Positions 1 to 8,752 of a stretch of DNA of 64,000 nt are shown one piece after another. The number at the start of each line of letters is the position of its first letter. Within the stretch, counting starts at the first letter, position 1. The notes under the pieces were generated by a model that did no database searches, had not been told where the DNA came from, and saw only the letters and a list, made by a program, of their open reading frames with translations. Both the position numbers and the translations under genes were made by a program. The DNA comes from Lactococcus nasutitermitis (GTDB lineage: Bacteria > Bacillota > Bacilli > Lactobacillales > Streptococcaceae): the NCBI RefSeq assembly GCF_018403765.1, contig NZ_BOVQ01000003.1, positions 124,001 through 188,000 of the forward strand, read 5' to 3'.

Positions 1-103
1 TGCGAATGAGTTTGATGAAGCCTTTTGTTGATATTTTTTGTTTGATTGCTTTACCGTTTTTATCACGTGTGACAGCAGCACGTGTTTCCATTGGACGTTC
101 CAC
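1..103 (-). CDS. 5' end of an unidentified gene, truncated by the window edge
   Basis: Only the first 34 codons are visible. They begin at a GTG preceded at 8 nt by the strong ribosome binding site AAAAGGAGGA (111-120) and read MERPMETRAAVTRDKNGKA... The product is basic and hydrophilic up to the window edge. An in-frame ATG lies four codons further in, but the spacing of the binding site favours the GTG. The gene starts 44 nt after the MarR-type regulator gene and on the same strand, so the two probably share an operon. MarR genes of lactic acid bacteria are often followed by ABC exporters, but nothing visible here proves that identity. Confidence 0.6.
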   Translation of the reverse strand, partial: MERPMETRAAVTRDKNGKAIKQKISTKGFIKLIR

Positions 104-147
104 GAAACTGTCCTCCTTTTATTTGTTTAATCTTGTTTTTTTAGGAC

Positions 148-1068
148 TTAAAATTCGTCCCAGTTGTCTTTTTCTGTTTTGTCGTTTTTACTTGAAGGGT
201 CGTCATTGTTAAAAAATGGTTGTGATTTGAAATCATCTCGTTTTTGGTTGAAATAAGCGCCACGACGTCCGCCTCCAAATCCTCTGGAATCATTTCTTGA
301 ATCACGGAAGTTGTTCATGAAGTTATTCCAATGTTCATCAAAGTTTTGATTGTCTGTGCCATCTTTGAAGTTTGCCTTGAAACTGTCTTTGAGATTTCCC
401 ATGAGTGTTTTCCAGTCTTCGCCAAATGGCATTTCATCACGCGCACCACGACGTGCTGCATTTGCGCCACGTTTCATCTGTTGCCCCATACGATTCATCT
501 CACGACGATAATCTTGCATTTCACGGCGAAATTGATTGCCGAAAATATGCTGGTCATGTGCATTCATCAATTTCCAGATATTATCATCTCCGAAGAATTT
601 TTTGAGTAAATCTTCGTTGTTGCTAACTTCATTTGCTTTTGACAGTTTTGTCAAAAGTTCTGCGAGTTGTTTTTGTTCTTCTTCTGTGAGGCTGTCAAAA
701 ATTGTTTCACTCATATCATCATGAAGTTGACTCCGCGTTTTCTGTGCTTCTCGTCCTTTTTCTGTCAAAAAGACACGGTTGACACGTTTGTCATTTTCAT
801 CAGCAATCCGTTCGACAAGTCCTGATTCTTCAAGATTTTTAACTTGTGCTGTGACACTTGATGGCTTGATGTCAAGAAGTTCTGCGATTTCTGCGTTCGT
901 TAATCCGTCTTTTTCCCAAAGTTCAACGAGCAGACCTTGTGCGCCATTTCTGGCATTACGATTTCTCATTTGTTGATTGATTGCATCGGCACGCATGGCA
1001 AGCATCACGTTGGGATTGCGGAGTAATTTTGAAAAGAGATGTAAAAGATTGTTTGTTTGTTCTGACAT
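148..1068 (-). CDS. MarR-family transcriptional regulator with a long low-complexity C-terminal tail
   Basis: This is a DNA-binding regulator, probably autoregulatory and controlling the gene that follows. The winged helix lies at about residues 40-115, with the recognition segment IAELLDIKPSSVTAQVKNLE (61-80) and the wing DENDKRVNRVFLT (90-102). The protein has 306 residues, about twice the usual MarR length. The part after about residue 150 is rich in Asn, Asp, Arg, Gly and Phe, includes GFGGGRRG, and looks disordered. The peptide LTKLSK (139-144) is encoded by a copy of the dispersed palindrome exactly where an ordinary MarR protein would end. The start ATG follows the binding site AAAGGAGTC, which overlaps the stop of a 34-codon upstream ORF. 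The family is clear; the ligand is unknown. Confidence 0.85.
   Translation of the reverse strand: MSEQTNNLLHLFSKLLRNPNVMLAMRADAINQQMRNRNARNGAQGLLVELWEKDGLTNAEIAELLDIKPSSVTAQVKNLEESGLVERIADENDKRVNRVFLTEKGREAQKTRSQLHDDMSETIFDSLTEEEQKQLAELLTKLSKANEVSNNEDLLKKFFGDDNIWKLMNAHDQHIFGNQFRREMQDYRREMNRMGQQMKRGANAARRGARDEMPFGEDWKTLMGNLKDSFKANFKDGTDNQNFDEHWNNFMNNFRDSRNDSRGFGGGRRGAYFNQKRDDFKSQPFFNNDDPSSKNDKTEKDNWDEF
637..656. repeat. Dispersed palindrome copy inside the MarR gene
   Basis: The arms TTTTGACA/TGTCAAAA surround a GTTT centre, one base off the consensus. On the minus strand the copy is read as LTKLSK in the regulator. Confidence 0.7.
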
Positions 1069-1080
1069 AATAGACTCCTT

Positions 1081-1185
1081 TTATTTTAAAATATTATCTG
1101 CAAAAATGAGATGATAGAACATTTCATTTGGGTGATGCAGGATTTTTGAGAAAAGCGTGACTAGTTTTTTTATTTTATTAATCAT
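1081..1185 (-). CDS. 34-codon upstream ORF resembling the N-terminus of the MarR protein
   Basis: The ORF starts at ATG 1185-1183 after the binding site GAAAGGAAAG and ends at TAA 1083-1081, which abuts the ribosome binding site of the MarR gene. Its residues 8-22 (LVTLFSKILHHPNEM) align without gaps to residues 8-22 of the regulator (LLHLFSKLLRNPNVM). It is therefore either a degenerate partial duplication of the regulator's start or a real small protein or leader peptide. Termination right at the next binding site would allow translational coupling. Nothing beyond this is known about it. Confidence 0.6.
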   Translation of the reverse strand: MINKIKKLVTLFSKILHHPNEMFYHLIFADNILK

Positions 1186-1217
1186 ATCTACTTTCCTTTC
1201 GTTTTTCTTGTTTAATT

Positions 1218-1296
1218 TAGTTAGTTTTTATTCGTTATCAACTAACAAAATAAATTATAAAACATTTAATTAGTTTTGTCAATAAAAAACTAACTA
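1218..1296 (-). promoter_or_regulatory. Promoter of the MarR operon with AGTTAG-type operator repeats
   Basis: On the minus strand, TTGACA (1277-1282) and TATAAT (1254-1259) are separated by exactly 17 bp. Four TAGTTAG/CTAACTA-like boxes surround and enter the promoter: 1290-1296, 1268-1274, 1239-1246 and 1218-1225. Boxes around its own promoter suggest autorepression by the MarR protein; this is inference. Confidence 0.75.
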
Positions 1297-1323
1297 TTTT
1301 TTGTAAAATCAGTCAAAAGTATG

Positions 1324-1349
1324 AAAAAACGCCGAAATTCGACGTTTTT
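1324..1349 (-). terminator. Intrinsic terminator of the aldo/keto reductase gene
   Basis: The minus strand reads AAAACGTCG, a five-base loop, then CGGCGTTTT and further T residues, directly overlapping the stop codon. Confidence 0.75.
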
Positions 1350-2196
1350 ACCATTTATCTTCAGAATAATTCGCATCTGGTGCGCCCATCACTCGCTCGC
1401 CTTTTTGAAGTAAATCAATACTTTCTATATCAGCTGCTGTGAGTTGCCAATCAAATATATCAATGTTTTCTCGCTGTCGCTGCGCATTTGTTGATTTTGG
1501 AATTGTTGCAACTCCATTTTGATACTGCCAACGTAAGATAATCTGCGCAATTGTTTTATTGTATTTCTGAGCTAATTTTTCAAGAGTTGGGTCATTAAGT
1601 TCTGCTCCTTTATGTCCCAGCGGACTCCAAGCTTGGTGCTGAATGCCCAATTTTTTCAGATAAGCATGAGTGACATGATTTGAAAAATAAGGATGTGTTT
1701 CCAACTGGTCAACAGCTGGAACAATTTTTGCTTTTGTGAGCAGTCTGTCCAGATGATTTGCCTCAAAGTTAGAAACGCCGATAGCACGCACCAGCCCTTC
1801 ATCATAGAGATGTTCGAGCGCTTTCCAAGTTTCAAAGAATGTTTTTTCTTTCGGCCAATGAATAAGATAAAGGTCAAGATAATCCGTTTGTAATTCTTTG
1901 AGTGTTTTTTCAAAGGCAGATAATGTCTCTTTATAACCTTGTTCGTACTGCGCAACCTTACTTGTGAGCCAGTAATCTTCACGTTTACAGTCCAAACTTT
2001 TTAGCCATTTTCCCAGAGCAATCTGATTACCGTAACTCGAAGCTGTATCGTACAGACGATATCCTGCCTGCCAAGCATGGGTGTAGGTTTCATTAAAATC
2101 CACAACGTCCGTTTCAAGTACTGCACCAAAACCGAGCATCGGCATTTCACTTCCATTATTAAGTCGTGTTAAATTTTTACCATCATTTTTTGTCAT
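1348..2196 (-). CDS. Aldo/keto reductase
   Basis: This is an NADPH-dependent cytosolic reductase of the AKR superfamily with 282 residues, the usual length. The catalytic tetrad can be read as Asp in YDTASSYGN, the Tyr of the same motif, Lys in LTSKVAQ and His in LIHWP. The C-terminal part carries the cofactor segment IPKSTNAQRQRENIDIF. The start ATG follows an AAAGGAG-like site. The gene has its own terminator and appears monocistronic. The physiological substrate cannot be told from sequence; relatives act on methylglyoxal, 2,5-diketogluconate and other carbonyls. Confidence 0.9.
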   Translation of the reverse strand: MTKNDGKNLTRLNNGSEMPMLGFGAVLETDVVDFNETYTHAWQAGYRLYDTASSYGNQIALGKWLKSLDCKREDYWLTSKVAQYEQGYKETLSAFEKTLKELQTDYLDLYLIHWPKEKTFFETWKALEHLYDEGLVRAIGVSNFEANHLDRLLTKAKIVPAVDQLETHPYFSNHVTHAYLKKLGIQHQAWSPLGHKGAELNDPTLEKLAQKYNKTIAQIILRWQYQNGVATIPKSTNAQRQRENIDIFDWQLTAADIESIDLLQKGERVMGAPDANYSEDKW

Positions 2197-2282
2197 CTGA
2201 ACTCCTTTTTTTCATGATAGCATTTTGACAGAAAAATTTTCTTGCAAAATTTGCTTTAATTTCTTGTAATTTCTGCTTTTTA

Positions 2283-2302
2283 TTTTTTGACAGTTCTGTC
2301 AG
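2283..2302. repeat. Dispersed palindrome copy
   Basis: TTGACAG-TT-CTGTCA core with a T-rich left arm and a shortened right arm, between cydC and the aldo/keto reductase gene. Confidence 0.8.
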
Positions 2303-2318
2303 TTAATTTTTGACAAAA

Positions 2319-2350
2319 AAATATTTTTGACAGAACTGTCAAAAATATTT
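2319..2350. terminator. Perfect palindrome at the cydC stop, probable terminator
   Basis: Two 15-base arms (AAATATTTTTGACAG and its complement) surround AA. The palindrome abuts the cydC stop codon, so the transcript would form a hairpin with a U-rich 3' arm. It is one of the longest copies of the dispersed repeat. Confidence 0.7.
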
Positions 2351-4068
2351 TATAAGCCTTGGTCAAGTTGATAGAGACGTTTAAAGTCTGGATTGTTGTC
2401 AAGAAGTTCTGACGGACTTCCATCAATTTTGACAGCACCATTTTCCAGAAAAACAACTCTATCCATCCGTGAAATTCCCAATAAATGATGTGTGATGAAA
2501 AGAATTGTCTTGTCATTCAGTCGCTCAAAGAAAAGTTTGAGGAGCTGATTTTCCGTAATCGGGTCGAGCGATACTGTCGGCTCATCCAAAATAACCGTCT
2601 GCACATCAGACAATAAAATCCGCGCAAGAGCCAGTCGTTGACGTTCACCACCAGAAAAACGAAGTCCTGCTTCATCCACCCATTCATCAAGCTGATTTGG
2701 CAAACTTTCAATCATCGTCTTCAATCCAACCAATTCAAGTGCTGACCAGATTTCCTCATCTGTCGCTTCCAGATTTCCCAGAGTTACATTAGAACGTACA
2801 CTTGTATTGAAAATATACGGACTTTGGCTGATAACACCAATTTTATGTTCAACATTGTTCGCTTTTTGTACTTCCACATCGCCAAATTTAATCGTCCCAC
2901 CTAAAGGCTGCAAATCTCCTCTGACAAGGCTGGCAAGTGTTGATTTACCAACACCAGAACGTCCAAGAATAGCCAAATGTTCCCCAGCTTTTACTGACAA
3001 ATTAAATTTATCAAAAATAACAGTTTTGTCAGAAAATCCGAATGTTAAATTTTTTATGACAAGATTGTCAGAAACAATTTTCTCTGTTCGCAGTTCATCA
3101 TTTCCCTCAGGTAATTCATTCAAACGCTCAACAGAATCCCCGTAACGTTGCGTCTCAACAATCGCATCAGATAACGGAGAATAAGCATCAAATAAAGGAA
3201 AAATCATCAACACAACAGCCGCAATATAATTCGGCGCATCTCCAGTTTTCAAAGCACTTGATGACCAGAAAATCAAGAACACAACCAACAAAGCAAAAAT
3301 AAGCTGTAAAACCAAGCCACGTTTGCGCGCCACACTAAATAAATGCTTTTGCTCCCCGCGCGTATTTTCCTCAGCTTGACGGTAAGATTTCAAGAAATCT
3401 CCCTTTCTCCCAGATAAAATCCAATCCTGCAAGCCCAAAATATCATCAGTCAAATCTGAAAAAAGTTGATTACGATACTTCTTCAATCTCTCATCAGAAC
3501 GCACAGAAACTTTATAAGAAACAAAAGGCACAACAATCACCAATACAGCCAAGAAAAATGCTAAGCCCAAAGCAAAAGTAAGTGAAAAGACACCTGCAGT
3601 AATTACCAAAGCAACTGATAAAGCACCTGCAATCAGTACAGGGAAAATAGTCCGCAAATACAAATCTTGCAAATTTCCAATATCTTCATTCAAAATACCC
3701 AGTAAATCCCCAAGTTTAATTCGCTCAGACAGTGCGACCGCATTTTTTTCCAAACGCAAATAAAGTTTTTTACGCAGTTCACTCGTAATCTTCAAAATCC
3801 AATTATGCGATGTCAAGCGTTCAATATAGCGCAAAGTCGGACGACTAATCCCAAAAATACGAATAAAAAGCACAGGAACATAAATCATCAAGATATTCTC
3901 AGGTTTTGTCGCTGATTTTGAAATAACATATCCAGCCGAAAACATCAGCAAACCTGCACAGAGCATCGTCAACGTTCCCAAGAAAATTGCAAAAACCAAA
4001 CCTCTAAAATATTTTTTCAAAAATGGCGTAATCCAATTATTTTTGAATAAAACTTCTCTAATTTTCAT
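2350..4068 (-). CDS. cydC: Thiol reductant ABC exporter subunit CydC
   Basis: One half of the heterodimeric CydDC exporter, which moves cysteine/glutathione-type thiols across the membrane and is needed to assemble cytochrome bd. A six-helix membrane domain occupies about residues 20-300, including LCAGLLMFSAGYVIS and the CydC-like segment RPTLRYIERLTSHNW. The ATPase domain follows, with Walker A GRSGVGKST, signature FSGGERQRLALAR and Walker B TVILDEPTVSLD. At 572 residues the length is normal. The start ATG overlaps the cydD stop by 4 nt, so the two are translationally coupled. Confidence 0.92.
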   Translation of the reverse strand: MKIREVLFKNNWITPFLKKYFRGLVFAIFLGTLTMLCAGLLMFSAGYVISKSATKPENILMIYVPVLFIRIFGISRPTLRYIERLTSHNWILKITSELRKKLYLRLEKNAVALSERIKLGDLLGILNEDIGNLQDLYLRTIFPVLIAGALSVALVITAGVFSLTFALGLAFFLAVLVIVVPFVSYKVSVRSDERLKKYRNQLFSDLTDDILGLQDWILSGRKGDFLKSYRQAEENTRGEQKHLFSVARKRGLVLQLIFALLVVFLIFWSSSALKTGDAPNYIAAVVLMIFPLFDAYSPLSDAIVETQRYGDSVERLNELPEGNDELRTEKIVSDNLVIKNLTFGFSDKTVIFDKFNLSVKAGEHLAILGRSGVGKSTLASLVRGDLQPLGGTIKFGDVEVQKANNVEHKIGVISQSPYIFNTSVRSNVTLGNLEATDEEIWSALELVGLKTMIESLPNQLDEWVDEAGLRFSGGERQRLALARILLSDVQTVILDEPTVSLDPITENQLLKLFFERLNDKTILFITHHLLGISRMDRVVFLENGAVKIDGSPSELLDNNPDFKRLYQLDQGL

Positions 4069-5774
4069 CCACGCATCTCCTTGATTAATTGCTGATAATA
4101 AGAATTTTCCGCCAACAACTGCTCATGCGAACCAATCCCTTCAACTTTTCCTTCATTCAGCACAATTACCACATCCATTTGTGGCAACCAGTGCAAACGA
4201 TGAGTAGCCAGAAATACTAACTTATTTTCCAACAAGGGTAAAATATTTTCCTTAATTTCCAACTCTGTTTCAATATCCAAATGAGCCGTCGGCTCATCCA
4301 ACAGCAAAATATTCCGTGTGTTAGACAAGAAAGCCCGCGCCAGCGCTACACGTTGCATTTGCCCACCTGACAGCGTTCTGCCAGATGCACCAATCTTGGA
4401 CGACAAGCCGATTGTATTCACTAATTCTGACAATCCCGCCAAATCTGCTGCTTGCAAAATTTCATCATCCGTCGCTTCTGGCGCATAAAATGCCAGATTT
4501 TCCCGCAGAGTTCCAGCAAAAATATAAGTATTTTGTGGAATAAATGACAAAGATTTTCGCCAATTTTCATCAGTCAATGATGAGAATTTTTTATCAACAT
4601 TGATTTGAAATTCTCCAGCAGTTGGCATCAAGAAGCCAGATAACATAGACAAAAGTGTTGATTTTCCTGAACCAGAAGCCCCGACAATCGCAACTTTTTG
4701 AAAACCAGAAATCTCAGCCGTCACATCTTGCACACCGCGTCCTGTCTCATAAATCTTCGTCACATTTTGCAAAGTCAATGTTGAACTCTGCATCCATTGA
4801 ACTGAATTTTCCAAATTTTCTTGCACCTGTTCATCAGCTGATAAAATATCATTGACTGATTTCAAAGCATTTTTTCCATTCAAAGTTGCATGATAATCAC
4901 TGGCAAATTCACGTAAAGGCAAGAAATACTCAGGTGCTAAAATCAAAACAGCCAAAGCAGGAAAAAGCAAAATGTGTCCATCCATTAACTTCAAACCAAG
5001 AAACAAAGCAACTGTTGCCACCGACAATGTTGCAAAAAAGTCCAAGGCAAAAGTGGACAACATCGCCATTCGCAAAGTACTCATCGTTGCTTTACGAAAA
5101 CGCTCAGAAGTCCGATAAATAGAATTAGCATAACTTTTTGACAAGCCAAAGTATTTCAAAGTAGAGATGCCACGAAGCGAATCCAAAAAGTGATTGGAAA
5201 GCAACATATAACTTCGATACTGCCGACTTGCCCGTCCTTGCGCCGCATAACCCAACAAAATCATAAATATAATCGCAAAAGGAAAAGCGACAACCAACAC
5301 AATCGAACTTTCCCAATCCAAAACAATGATTGCAACCAGTAAAAGAACAGGAACAATCATCATATTTAAAACTTTGGAAAGTACTAACTTAATATAACTT
5401 TCCACTTGTTCAATCCCAGCAATAGTGGTTGCTGTCAATGAACCTGAACCCATATCTGCCGCCAAAGTTGGTCCAAGTTTGAATATTTTATCTAAAAGTT
5501 CTTCACGCAAATTCATAGAGAGCTTATAAGCCAATCCATCTAAAAACTTCTGACGTATAAAACTCACACCCTCACGTGCCAAAAAACAAATAAAAAATCC
5601 TAAAATCAATGGTAGAGTAGCTTTAAATCCTTGTCCCTGCCAAAGTTGTGTAATTGCACCAGATAAGAAAAGTGCCTGTCCCAAAATGACAACTGCTTGC
5701 AAAATAGCAAGCCCAGCCAAAATAGGAAAAACTTTTCGTACTCCTGGCAAGGCAAAAAGAGCCTTATCAATCAT
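4065..5774 (-). CDS. cydD: Thiol reductant ABC exporter subunit CydD
   Basis: Partner of CydC, 569 residues. The membrane domain (about 20-310) is followed by an ATPase domain with Walker A GASGSGKST, signature LSGGQMQRVALAR and Walker B LLLDEPTAHLD. The gene follows cydB after a 152-nt gap that contains a strong hairpin and possible -10 boxes, so it may be expressed both by readthrough from cydAB and from its own promoter. The order cydA-cydB-cydD-cydC marks it as the bd-oxidase assembly transporter rather than a drug exporter. Confidence 0.9.
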   Translation of the reverse strand: MIDKALFALPGVRKVFPILAGLAILQAVVILGQALFLSGAITQLWQGQGFKATLPLILGFFICFLAREGVSFIRQKFLDGLAYKLSMNLREELLDKIFKLGPTLAADMGSGSLTATTIAGIEQVESYIKLVLSKVLNMMIVPVLLLVAIIVLDWESSIVLVVAFPFAIIFMILLGYAAQGRASRQYRSYMLLSNHFLDSLRGISTLKYFGLSKSYANSIYRTSERFRKATMSTLRMAMLSTFALDFFATLSVATVALFLGLKLMDGHILLFPALAVLILAPEYFLPLREFASDYHATLNGKNALKSVNDILSADEQVQENLENSVQWMQSSTLTLQNVTKIYETGRGVQDVTAEISGFQKVAIVGASGSGKSTLLSMLSGFLMPTAGEFQINVDKKFSSLTDENWRKSLSFIPQNTYIFAGTLRENLAFYAPEATDDEILQAADLAGLSELVNTIGLSSKIGASGRTLSGGQMQRVALARAFLSNTRNILLLDEPTAHLDIETELEIKENILPLLENKLVFLATHRLHWLPQMDVVIVLNEGKVEGIGSHEQLLAENSYYQQLIKEMRG

Positions 5775-5884
5775 TTTCTTCCTCTTTTCACATTTTTCTC
5801 TTACTTTATTCTATTATAAAAAGTCATTACTTTCCATTATACAAAAATACCAGCTTAAATTTCTAAACTTTGTTTTGAATAATA

Positions 5885-5912
5885 AATCATGTGAGAGCAT
5901 TCTCACATGATT
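5885..5912. terminator. 12-bp perfect hairpin between cydB and cydD
   Basis: AATCATGTGAGA and TCTCACATGATT pair perfectly around a four-base loop, 15 nt after the cydB stop. The 3' side is AT-rich but lacks a solid T-run, so it may be a partial terminator or an mRNA processing/stability element separating cydAB from cydDC. TATAAT-like boxes at 5813-5818 and 5836-5841 could start a cydDC transcript. Confidence 0.6.
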
Positions 5913-5926
5913 TGCTTATTCTTCGA

Positions 5927-6931
5927 TTATTTTGCAATACGTTTTCTAAAGATAAAGTAAGTCCAACTGATATAGACAAGAACAAAAGGTAGGATACAGA
6001 GTGCCACAATCGACATCACAGTTAATGTATAATGTGTTGAAGAAGCATTCTTTATCAAAATATCATGTGCTGAATTTGTCGCAATCATTACACGTGGGAA
6101 AATTCCTTGGAAAAGCAAGGCAACCAAAGCAATAAATGTCAATCCAGAACTAATAAATGCTAACAATTCTTTTTTCTTAATCACAGCAAGATGTGCTAAA
6201 ACAGATAAAGCAACAATCACAAGCAAGAGTAACAAAGTTCCAACTGCGTGCTTATGCAAGAAATCTGTAAAAATCAAAAGCAAGATAGCAAAGACAACTT
6301 CACCTGCATAAAGAATCGGATAAAGTACTTTTTCAAACTGATTGGCACGACTACGCAAAGGACCTTCAACTTTCAGTTGAATATAGTTAAGACCGTGCAA
6401 CCAGCACAAAAGCGTCACCGCAACACCACCAACAACCGACAAAAGATTGACATAGTTGAAGAAATTAGCTGAGATATTTCCCTGTGCATCCATAGGCATT
6501 CCTTGAATAAAACTTGTAAACATCAACCCAAGTAAGAAAGGTACACACAGAGAACTGACTCCTAAAGCTTTTGTCCAGATTTTTTTCTGTTTTTCATTAA
6601 CGGCACGATGACGAAATTCAAAAGAAACACCACGAATAATCAAACCAACCAAAATCAGAAACAGCACAAGATAATAACCGCTAAAGAGTGAGGCATACCA
6701 ATAAGGAAAGCTTGCAAACATAGCACCACCAGCAGTTAAAAGCCAAACTTCATTTCCATCCCAAAAAGGTCCAATGGCTGCGATACTCTGGTCAATTTCA
6801 CGTTCATCCTTTGCTACAAAGAGACTTGAAATCCCGACACCATAGTCAAATCCTTCTAAGAAGAAATAACCGCTAAACAATACACCAATGATGATAAACC
6901 AAAATAATTGTAATCCACTTATACCAGCCAT
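5927..6931 (-). CDS. cydB: Cytochrome bd quinol oxidase subunit II (CydB)
   Basis: An integral membrane subunit of the bd terminal oxidase, 334 residues with about eight to nine hydrophobic helices. The N-terminal FWFIIIGVLFSGYFFLEGFD and the following FDYGVGI match the family. It pairs with CydA to oxidise quinol and reduce oxygen. The start ATG overlaps the last base of the cydA stop (TAATG), giving tight coupling. Lactococci lack haem synthesis, so the oxidase is expected to work only when haem is supplied; this is known physiology, not visible here. Confidence 0.95.
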   Translation of the reverse strand: MAGISGLQLFWFIIIGVLFSGYFFLEGFDYGVGISSLFVAKDEREIDQSIAAIGPFWDGNEVWLLTAGGAMFASFPYWYASLFSGYYLVLFLILVGLIIRGVSFEFRHRAVNEKQKKIWTKALGVSSLCVPFLLGLMFTSFIQGMPMDAQGNISANFFNYVNLLSVVGGVAVTLLCWLHGLNYIQLKVEGPLRSRANQFEKVLYPILYAGEVVFAILLLIFTDFLHKHAVGTLLLLLVIVALSVLAHLAVIKKKELLAFISSGLTFIALVALLFQGIFPRVMIATNSAHDILIKNASSTHYTLTVMSIVALCILPFVLVYISWTYFIFRKRIAK

Positions 6932-8436
6932 TATGCTTCACCTGCACTTTCTTTTGGAAGTTCTTTATCAAAAGCGTCTTTGCTAAATGGGTCCAGAGAA
7001 GCATAAGACGTTTCTGCTTCTTGCGCTGGTTGACGCATCACATGTACACTGTAAACGATCATCACAGCTCCCATCAAACAAAAGAGTAGGAAATAAATGA
7101 TATTTGAGAATAAAAGTGACGCAACCGAAACGTTAGGTGAAACAGATTCTTGAACTGTGAACAAGCCATAAACTGTCCACGGATAACGTCCAAGCTCAGT
7201 GACCAACCAACCACAAGTAATTGCAAGAAACGGCACATACATCAGCCAACCATAAACACGCAATTTCCATTTTGTCTCTAAAAGGCTTGGCTTTTTCTTT
7301 CGTGTCCAAAAGAGTCCTAAAACAGCTGCCAGTATGCTAAGCATTGACAAACCAGCCATGACACGGAATGTATAGAACAGAGCATTCATAGGTGGTACGA
7401 AATTCTTAATATTTTTTACTGCAGCTGGATTAGCTTCTGGGAAAGCTTCCGTGAAATGATTTTCATAATAAGTATTGAGTTGATCAATATCTTTAAGAGG
7501 TGTTTTATTTGTAGGTTGATGGAAAGTCAAAATGGATAACATATAAGGGACTTGAACACCGAAAACTTCTTTGTGACTTGCTTCATCGAAGAAAGCAACC
7601 AAGCTCCAAGGCGCTGATTCACCTTTTTTCATTCCATTTGTATCTGTAATTCCTTCAGCTGCTGCAAATTTCATTGGTTGAGTTTGTTGAACAAAAAGCA
7701 TGGATTGGTCACCTGCAAGGAAATTACCTAAAGAACCAATCAAAGCAACAATCAATCCTAAACGAACAACTGGCTTGAAAATATCCACATCACGTTTCTT
7801 CAAGAGTTGGAAAGCAGCGATACCTGCGACAACAAAACCACCAACCATGAAGAAAGCTGTCACAACGTGAGAAAATTCCAGGATTGTTTGTCTATTTGTT
7901 AATAAAGCACCAAAATTTTGCAACGTTGCGCGTCCACCATGGACTTTATAACCTACTGGATTTTGCATCCAACTGTTGGCAGCAAGAATCCAAAGAGCTG
8001 ATAAAGTAGAACCAAACCAAGTTAAAAAGATAACCGCCAAATGCAACTTCTTACCTATCCGATCCCAACCAAAGAGCCAAACTCCAAGGAAGGTAGATTC
8101 CATGAAGAATGCGAGAAGTGCTTCAACAGCAAGTGGTGCGCCAAAGATATCTCCGACAAAGCGACTATAATCTGACCAGTTCATTCCGAATTGAAATTCT
8201 TGAATGATACCTGTAACGACACCAACTGCAAAGCTCAATAGCATAATCGAGCCAAAGAATTTTGTTCGTGCTTTCCATTTTTCATCGTTTGTTTTCACAT
8301 ATATTGCTTCCATGAGGAAAACCATGAAAACCATTCCGACAGAAAGTGGAACGAAGAAAAAGTGAAAGACGGTTGTCATTCCAAACTGAAAGCGTGCGAG
8401 ATTTACTATTGTAAATATACTTGCTAACGGAAACAT
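6931..8436 (-). CDS. cydA: Cytochrome bd quinol oxidase subunit I (CydA)
   Basis: The haem-carrying catalytic subunit, 501 residues. Visible motifs are ARFQFGMTTVFHFFFVPLS with the haem-ligand His at residue 25, the conserved WVTELGRYPWTVYG near residue 410, and SRFVGDIFGAPLAVEALLAFF. The quinol loop is short compared with the E. coli type. The start ATG follows ATAGGAGG with good spacing. Upstream lies a 130-nt leader region and a 30-bp perfect palindrome, which may set its regulation. Confidence 0.96.
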   Translation of the reverse strand: MFPLASIFTIVNLARFQFGMTTVFHFFFVPLSVGMVFMVFLMEAIYVKTNDEKWKARTKFFGSIMLLSFAVGVVTGIIQEFQFGMNWSDYSRFVGDIFGAPLAVEALLAFFMESTFLGVWLFGWDRIGKKLHLAVIFLTWFGSTLSALWILAANSWMQNPVGYKVHGGRATLQNFGALLTNRQTILEFSHVVTAFFMVGGFVVAGIAAFQLLKKRDVDIFKPVVRLGLIVALIGSLGNFLAGDQSMLFVQQTQPMKFAAAEGITDTNGMKKGESAPWSLVAFFDEASHKEVFGVQVPYMLSILTFHQPTNKTPLKDIDQLNTYYENHFTEAFPEANPAAVKNIKNFVPPMNALFYTFRVMAGLSMLSILAAVLGLFWTRKKKPSLLETKWKLRVYGWLMYVPFLAITCGWLVTELGRYPWTVYGLFTVQESVSPNVSVASLLFSNIIYFLLFCLMGAVMIVYSVHVMRQPAQEAETSYASLDPFSKDAFDKELPKESAGEA

Positions 8437-8573
8437 AAAACCTCCTATGAGATATTAAAATATTTCTTTTTATCCGATGACCACTCAAAATAATGGTTAA
8501 GTTCTAAAAATAAGAGCGTACTACTTAGCCTTCAGACCTTACTAATTGAAATATTTATTGTTTGTTTTAGATT

Positions 8574-8603
8574 TAGAATTATTAAAAATTTTTAATAATT
8601 CTA
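8574..8603. promoter_or_regulatory. 30-bp perfect AT-rich palindrome upstream of cydA
   Basis: The left arm TAGAATTATTAAAAA is followed immediately by its exact complement, with no loop. It lies 138-167 nt upstream of the cydA start. It could be an operator for a dimeric regulator of respiration genes or a structural element. It matches neither the Rex consensus nor a cre site. Confidence 0.55.
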
Positions 8604-8700
8604 CAAAACTATCCATACTTATTTTACCACTCTGTAAGCGGATAGAAAAGAGATTAAGCTGTCAAAAACTTTAGACATTTTTTTATTACACTTTACAAAT

Positions 8701-8733
8701 AAAAAAGACTTTCCAATTTGGAAAATCTTTTTT
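8701..8733 (-). terminator. Intrinsic terminator of dtpT
   Basis: Minus strand: AAAAAAGATTTTCC, a short loop, then GGAAAGTCTTTTTT. The stem is T-rich on its 3' side, with a small internal mismatch. Confidence 0.75.
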
Positions 8734-8752
8734 CATCTTTCTATTACTAAGT

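Noticed and set aside
6-212. Plus-strand frame at the window start
   Set aside because: It is opposite the start of a minus-strand gene with a clear binding site and to the MarR gene end.
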